DNA from: Alistipes sp.
GTDB lineage: Bacteria > Bacteroidota > Bacteroidia > Bacteroidales > Rikenellaceae
Reading direction: 5' to 3'
NCBI GenBank assembly: GCA_017934845.1
Contig: JAGBIR010000222.1
Span: 1-16,923 of the forward strand
DNA length: 16,923 bases
Shown: positions 14,834 to 16,923 of the stretch, one piece after another
How the letters are laid out: the number at the start of each line of letters is the position of its first letter
Position numbering within the stretch: the stretch's first letter is position 1
The notes under the pieces: model-generated
What the model saw: only the letters and a program-made list of their open reading frames with translations
Database searches by the model: none
Told to the model about the DNA's origin: nothing
Program-made: the position numbers and the translations under genes

Positions 14834-15412
14834 CTACTCCGCTATAACAAATGAAGTATCACCCCTACCATGAAATTTTGTTCCACCATATTGGCCACCG
14901 CCTTGATACGATTGATACAATGTAAAGTCGGAGGCTACTCGCACACCATCGCCACCATCACGATCTGCCCACACACGAATCACTCGCGACACAGGTGTTC
15001 CACCATTGTAGTTAACGTGCCAATTTTCACTTTCGATAGACACGCGACGGATATCCAACTTCGGGAACTTATCTTGTAAAATTACAAGACACTCTTTTTG
15101 TAACGCAGTACTCATCTTCGATCTGGGCCATGGTCTTTCACTCGGCTCCGCCGGTCTGGTAGCCAATTGTTCCTGCTCGGCAGCCACCTGCTCGGCCGTC
15201 TGGGGAAGAGTCGTAGCCGGAGGAGGGGTAGTATAGTCGGATTTATTCGCAGATGCAGCCTCTGCCATCTCCTCTTTTATCTCTTTAGCGCGCTTTTTCT
15301 TTTTGACAAGTTCTTTTGCAGCCTGCCCCGTTTTATTAATTATCCACGCCTGAGCATCGGCACTCAATACCGAGCAACATGCGAATACCAAAATAAGGAT
15401 TATCTTTCTCAT
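14834..15412 (-). CDS. Secreted protein of unknown function
   Basis: A 192-residue protein. A signal peptide (MRKIILILVFACCSVLSADA, cut before QAW) is followed by a Lys/Glu-rich charged segment (KELVKKKKRAKEIKEEMAEA). A Pro/Thr/Ala/Gln-rich linker leads to a C-terminal domain of about 90 residues with LQKECLVILQDKFPK, ESENWHVNYN and SRVIRVWADRDG. That domain layout recalls hypothetical periplasmic proteins of Bacteroidales whose function is not known to me. An ATG at 15436 would add MNNLSFWP; the -7 box at 15441-15448 would put transcription start at about 15434, inside that extension, so 15412 is favoured. It is transcribed alone, with its own terminator. Confidence 0.7.
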   Translation of the reverse strand: MRKIILILVFACCSVLSADAQAWIINKTGQAAKELVKKKKRAKEIKEEMAEAASANKSDYTTPPPATTLPQTAEQVAAEQEQLATRPAEPSERPWPRSKMSTALQKECLVILQDKFPKLDIRRVSIESENWHVNYNGGTPVSRVIRVWADRDGGDGVRVASDFTLYQSYQGGGQYGGTKFHGRGDTSFVIAE

Positions 15413-15440
15413 GGGCCAAAATGATAAATTATTCACAAAA

Positions 15441-15448
15441 CAAATATA
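15441..15448 (-). promoter_or_regulatory. -7 box (TATATTTG) of the 14834 gene
   Basis: On the minus strand TATATTTG fits TAnnTTTG and lies 28 bp upstream of the ATG at 15412. No TTTG is found at the usual -33 position, so the call is tentative. Confidence 0.45.
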
Positions 15449-15450
15449 GT

Positions 15451-15502
15451 GATTTTTTTATTAAATGACTAACTACCAAATGATTTTAATTAAAAAAATC
15501 AT
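15451..15502. repeat. Overlapping AT-rich inverted repeats in a divergent intergenic region
   Basis: GATTTTTTTA (15451-15460) has an exact reverse complement, TAAAAAAATC, at 15491-15500. Overlapping it, ATGATTTT (15480-15487) pairs with AAAATCAT (15495-15502). The sequence is low in complexity, so part of this may be chance. The two pairings exclude each other. Confidence 0.4.
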
Positions 15503-15608
15503 ATTATTTACACCACGCTTACTCAATAAGTTTTCACACTTTTGAGAAGGAGAGATATAATACTGAGTTTTTTTATCAACAATTAAGCCTTCTTTAACAA
15601 AAAATTAT

Positions 15609-15616
15609 TATCTTTG
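15609..15616 (+). promoter_or_regulatory. mutA -7 box (TATCTTTG)
   Basis: TATCTTTG matches the Bacteroidota -7 consensus and lies 83 bp upstream of the mutA ATG. The -33 region does not carry a TTTG at 19-20 bp. The leader of about 75 bases is A-rich and shows no B12-riboswitch elements that I can recognise. Confidence 0.55.
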
Positions 15617-15699
15617 TATGATTAATTACGGATTGTAATTTTTAGACAACAGAAAAACTTTACAACACACACAAACATACATTAAAAATCTAAAAAACT

Positions 15700-16923
15700 A
15701 TGGCTAATACCGAAAAAGCAAAGTTGTTCGCCGAGTTTCCACCCGTCTCTACCGAGCAGTGGGAGGAGGTGATCACAACAGACCTTAAAGGTGCAGATTA
15801 CGAGCGTAAGCTTGTATGGAAAACAGCCGAAGGATTCAACGTGCGTCCCTACTATCGCGCCGAGAATCTTGAGGGCGTAGAATTTTTGGGTTCTGAGGCT
15901 GGCGAATTCCCCTATGTTCGCGGTACTCACAACTCTAACGACTGGGCTATCCACCAGACTGTAAGCGTAGCTTGCCCCAAGGTAGCTAACGAGGAGGCCT
16001 TGAAGCTCTTGAATGCTGGCGTTAACTCACTCGGTTTCTGCTTCTGCAACAACGCAGAGGAGGTTACTGCAGAGTTCATCGACACACTTTTGGAGGGCAT
16101 CTGCATTCCCGCCGTTGAGCTTACTTTCTGCGGTAAGAAGATCGCTCACATCGCTGAGATCGTTTTGGCAAAGGTTGAGGCTGCCGGCATCGCAAAGGAT
16201 GAGGTTCGCATCAATTTCTGCATCGATCCTATCGTAAAGAACCTTGCTACAAAGGGTCACTTCTGCTGCAAGGATGCAACAGGCGAGAAGTGTCTTGCTA
16301 ATCTGGCAGAGTTGATTAAGCGTACTGCAGACTACAAGTATGTACGCGTAGTTAACGTTACCGGTTCTACTTTCAGCAACGCTGGTTCTACTATCGTCGA
16401 GGAGTTGGCCTTCACTTTGGCTGCTGCTCACGACTACTTGGTACAGTTAACCGAGGCTGGTCTGCCCGTTGACTTGGTAGTTCGTAAGATCCGCTTCACT
16501 TTTGCAGTTACCTCAAACTACTTTATGGAGATTGCAAAGTTCCGTGCGGCTCGTATGTTGTGGGCTAACATCGTTAAGGGTTACAACCCCGAGAAGGAGT
16601 GCTCTTGCAAGATGTTTGCACACGCTGTTACCTCTACTTGGAACCAGACAGTTTACGATCCTTACGTTAATATGTTGCGTGGCACAACCGAGGCTATGTC
16701 TGCTACTTTGGCAGGTGTACACTCTTTGGAGGTTATGCCTTTCGACTACTCTTTCGAGCAGCCTACCGACTTCTCAAAGCGTATCGCTCGTAACGTAGAG
16801 CTTTTGTTGAAGCATGAGTCACACTTCGATCAGGTTGTTGACCCCGCAGGTGGTTCATACTACATCGAGACCCTTACAAAGAACATCGCCGAGCAGGCTT
16901 GGAAGCTCTTCCTCGAGGTTGAG
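15700..16923 (+). CDS. mutA: Methylmalonyl-CoA mutase small (beta) subunit, C-terminus cut by window edge
   Basis: An open frame of 408 codons with no stop, running off the right edge; the family is usually about 600 residues or more. MutA is the subunit without catalytic B12 that pairs with MutB to interconvert succinyl-CoA and methylmalonyl-CoA, a step in propionate formation. Supporting segments are WEEVITTDLKGADYERKLVW (21-40), EGFNVRPYYR, FAVTSNYFMEIAKFRAARML (268-287), STWNQTVYDPYVNMLRGTTE (312-331) and VDPAGGSYYIE (380-390). It has 11 Cys, including Cys-X-Cys at 114/116 and 301/303 and Cys-Cys at 189-190, which looks high for this subunit. mutB is expected just beyond the edge. Confidence 0.92.
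   Translation, partial: MANTEKAKLFAEFPPVSTEQWEEVITTDLKGADYERKLVWKTAEGFNVRPYYRAENLEGVEFLGSEAGEFPYVRGTHNSNDWAIHQTVSVACPKVANEEALKLLNAGVNSLGFCFCNNAEEVTAEFIDTLLEGICIPAVELTFCGKKIAHIAEIVLAKVEAAGIAKDEVRINFCIDPIVKNLATKGHFCCKDATGEKCLANLAELIKRTADYKYVRVVNVTGSTFSNAGSTIVEELAFTLAAAHDYLVQLTEAGLPVDLVVRKIRFTFAVTSNYFMEIAKFRAARMLWANIVKGYNPEKECSCKMFAHAVTSTWNQTVYDPYVNMLRGTTEAMSATLAGVHSLEVMPFDYSFEQPTDFSKRIARNVELLLKHESHFDQVVDPAGGSYYIETLTKNIAEQAWKLFLEVE

Noticed and set aside
15437..15699. Possible B12 riboswitch ahead of mutA
   Set aside because: The expected conserved B12-box and paired elements are not visible in this AT-rich stretch.
1..16923. Defence system, prophage, CRISPR array or biosynthetic cluster
   Set aside because: Every sizeable gene belongs to a housekeeping or envelope family or is a small secreted protein; there are no spaced repeats, integrases, nucleases or toxin pairs.

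Overview
The window reads as chromosomal core DNA from a member of the Bacteroidota, most likely order Bacteroidales and possibly Alistipes-like; the genus is an inference. The clues are a Porin_10-type porin, a type III glutamine synthetase, a two-domain glutamine-dependent NAD synthase, a methylmalonyl-CoA mutase small subunit, DUF4923-like secreted proteins, A-rich leaders without clear Shine-Dalgarno sites, and promoters of the Bacteroidota type (TTTG, about 19-20 bp, TAnnTTTG). I see no phage, transposase, CRISPR, toxin-antitoxin or defence genes.

Layout. At the left edge lies the start of sufB (minus strand), with a promoter carrying a near-perfect palindrome. A non-coding stretch follows (about 215-518) that is full of inverted and direct repeats and ends at a minus-strand tRNA-Ser(GCU). 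Next comes a minus-strand envelope operon read from 4406 down to 773: pssA, a porin and a lytic transglycosylase, closed by a terminator. It diverges from a mannose-1-phosphate guanylyltransferase gene (4498-5571) through two interlocked promoters.

From 5770 to 12155 five plus-strand genes lie nearly end to end: an OPT oligopeptide transporter, peptidase T, NAD synthase and two adjacent small secreted DUF4923-like proteins. A 20-bp perfect palindrome covers the likely -7 box of their promoter. A bidirectional hairpin at 12214-12253 separates them from the convergent glutamine synthetase III gene (minus strand). A 0.4-kb AT-rich gap, a secreted protein of unknown function (minus strand) and a divergent methylmalonyl-CoA mutase small subunit gene, cut by the right edge, complete the window.

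Together the genes describe Fe-S cluster assembly, phospholipid and outer-membrane construction, sugar-nucleotide supply, peptide uptake with tripeptide cleavage, NAD formation, ammonia assimilation and the succinate-propionate route. All protein families are known ones or plain hypotheticals. The less explained signals are regulatory and structural: two palindromes over promoters, the repeat and hairpin cluster beside the tRNA, and the make-up of the peptide/NAD/secreted-protein operon.
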